The notes below the pieces were generated by a model. It did not search any database. It had not been told where the DNA came from and was given only the letters and a program-made list of their open reading frames with translations. The translations under genes and the position numbers were made by a program. This document shows positions 5,553 through 6,481 of a stretch of 6,481 nucleotides of DNA, piece by piece. How positions within the stretch are numbered: position 1 is the first letter of the stretch; every line of letters begins with the position of its first letter. The stretch is from contig JABMPV010000207.1 of NCBI GenBank assembly GCA_013202595.1, forward strand, positions 1 to 6,481. Reading direction: 5' to 3'. The stretch comes from a bacterium (GTDB taxonomy: Bacteria; Actinomycetota; Acidimicrobiia; Spongiisociales; UBA11373).

Positions 5553-6481
5553 CCAGACTCGAGTCTCCCGACCAACTGGCGTCTCTGCGGGACCGACTGG
5601 CCGCACAGGCGGAGGGCAAGAGGCGGGTCCTGGTGTGTTCGACGGGGTGCCTGGCAATAGGGGCAGCGGACATCGAGGCCGCCTTCAGCGAGGGGATCGC
5701 TGCAGCCGGAATCGAGGACGAAGTCGAGGTGGTGCGGACCGGGTGCCACGGCCTCTGCGCCATGGCACCGGTTGCCGTCATCGAGCCGTACGACATCGTG
5801 TACGGCCGCAACCGCGTGAAGTACGTCCCGGACGTCATCGCCCAGACCGTCGAGCAGGGCGAGGTCATCCGCCGGTTCTGCTTCGAGCGCAACCCCGACA
5901 TGGCCCACGTCGGTGACATCCCCTTCTACGCGCATCAGACCAAGCGGGTGCTCCGCAATGTCGGTCGGATCGACCCCCAGCGCATCGAGGATGCGATCCA
6001 GCGGGGTGTGTACCAGGCCGCCGCCACCACCCTGTTCGGCATGGAACCCGACGAGGTCGTCGATGAGGTCACGGCCAGCGGCCTCCGGGGCCGAGGGGGC
6101 GGCGGATTCCCCGCCGGCCGGAAGTGGGAGATCTGCAAGAGCTTCCCGGGAGATGATCGCTACCTGATCTGCAATGCCGATGAGGGCGATCCCGGTGCGT
6201 TCATGGATCGGGCACTGCTCGAAGGCGACCCGCACAGCGTCATAGAGGGCATGATCGTCGCGGCGTTCGCCATCGAAGCCACCAAGGGTTTCATCTACGT
6301 GCGCGCCGAGTACCCCATCGCCGTCCGTCACATCAGGATCGCCATCGATCAGGCGCTCGAAGCCGGATTGCTGGGGACCGACATCCTCGGCAGCGGGTTC
6401 TCCTTCGACATCGAGGTACGGGAAGGTGCGGGCGCATTCGTGTGCGGCGAGGAGACCGCAATGATCGCCTCGCTGGAGGGA
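5549..6481 (+). CDS. NuoF-like NAD(H)/FMN subunit, HndC/HydB type (3' end outside window)
   Basis: The first 311 residues of the flavoprotein that exchanges hydride with NAD(P)(H) through FMN and passes electrons to iron-sulfur clusters. Residues about 1-105 form a thioredoxin-like ferredoxin domain with Cys30/Cys34 (CSTGC) and Cys66/Cys70 (CHGLC), absent from ordinary complex I NuoF. The NuoF core starts near 125. It has GLRGRGGGGFPAGRKWE (178-194, FMN/NAD-binding glycine loop), CNADEGDPGAFMDR (208-221) and GAGAFVCGEETAMIASLEG (293-311, FMN site). The missing part should contain the SLBB domain, the CxxCxxC [4Fe-4S] motif and, in HndC/HydB, a C-terminal 2x[4Fe-4S] ferredoxin. This plan fits HndC/HydB of NAD(P)-linked [FeFe]-hydrogenases and also related NAD-dependent formate dehydrogenase or other soluble modules. 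The enzyme type cannot be fixed without the next genes. No break is seen in the visible part. Confidence 0.93.
   Translation, partial: MTRLESPDQLASLRDRLAAQAEGKRRVLVCSTGCLAIGAADIEAAFSEGIAAAGIEDEVEVVRTGCHGLCAMAPVAVIEPYDIVYGRNRVKYVPDVIAQTVEQGEVIRRFCFERNPDMAHVGDIPFYAHQTKRVLRNVGRIDPQRIEDAIQRGVYQAAATTLFGMEPDEVVDEVTASGLRGRGGGGFPAGRKWEICKSFPGDDRYLICNADEGDPGAFMDRALLEGDPHSVIEGMIVAAFAIEATKGFIYVRAEYPIAVRHIRIAIDQALEAGLLGTDILGSGFSFDIEVREGAGAFVCGEETAMIASLEG

Noticed and set aside
1..6481. tRNA, rRNA, CRISPR array or riboswitch
   Set aside because: Reading the gaps showed no cloverleaf, no regularly spaced repeats with unique spacers, and no riboswitch core that I recognise.

Overview
The window is GC-rich, with strong G/C third-position bias in the real genes. 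It looks like a high-GC Actinomycetota chromosome. The support is the codon use, a serine integrase of the type found in actinobacterial prophages, and the remains of an HNH-endonuclease gene of a kind common in that phylum. No marker gene allows a finer placement.

The left part (1-1753) is accessory DNA. A large serine recombinase (minus strand, 102-1514) is followed downstream by a short tract dense in GACCC words and a small hairpin. Upstream of it lie a direct repeat (TCAGATGCT twice, 19 bp apart) and then a roughly 34-codon 3' remnant of an HNH-endonuclease gene (1601-1705, minus). That remnant contains a perfect 11-bp inverted repeat with an 8-bp centre (1632-1661). A serine integrase abutting an HNH gene fragment recalls mycobacterial phiRv1, which integrates into REP13E12 (HNH-type) repeats. 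I read this end of the window as a probable integration scar. No other phage gene is visible.

The middle part (1754-3989) is a two-gene plus-strand unit. It has a LarA-like (lactate racemase family, DUF2088) putative nickel-pincer isomerase and, one base after its stop, a beta-lactamase-fold serine hydrolase. The substrates are unknown. The genes that would make the nickel-pincer cofactor (larB/C/E) are not in the window.

Next comes a monocistronic-looking gene (4163-4762) for a small acidic secreted protein. It has a textbook ribosome binding site and a signal peptide, and it ends in a 12-bp perfect hairpin.

The right part (5070-6481) begins a redox operon: a NuoE-type [2Fe-2S] protein whose stop overlaps (ATGA) the start of a HndC/HydB-like NuoF protein with an extra N-terminal Cys-rich domain. 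The second gene runs off the window. The two form the NAD(H)-oxidising/reducing module of a soluble enzyme (NAD-linked hydrogenase, formate dehydrogenase or similar) rather than part of a canonical complex I operon. The catalytic partner should lie just beyond the right edge.
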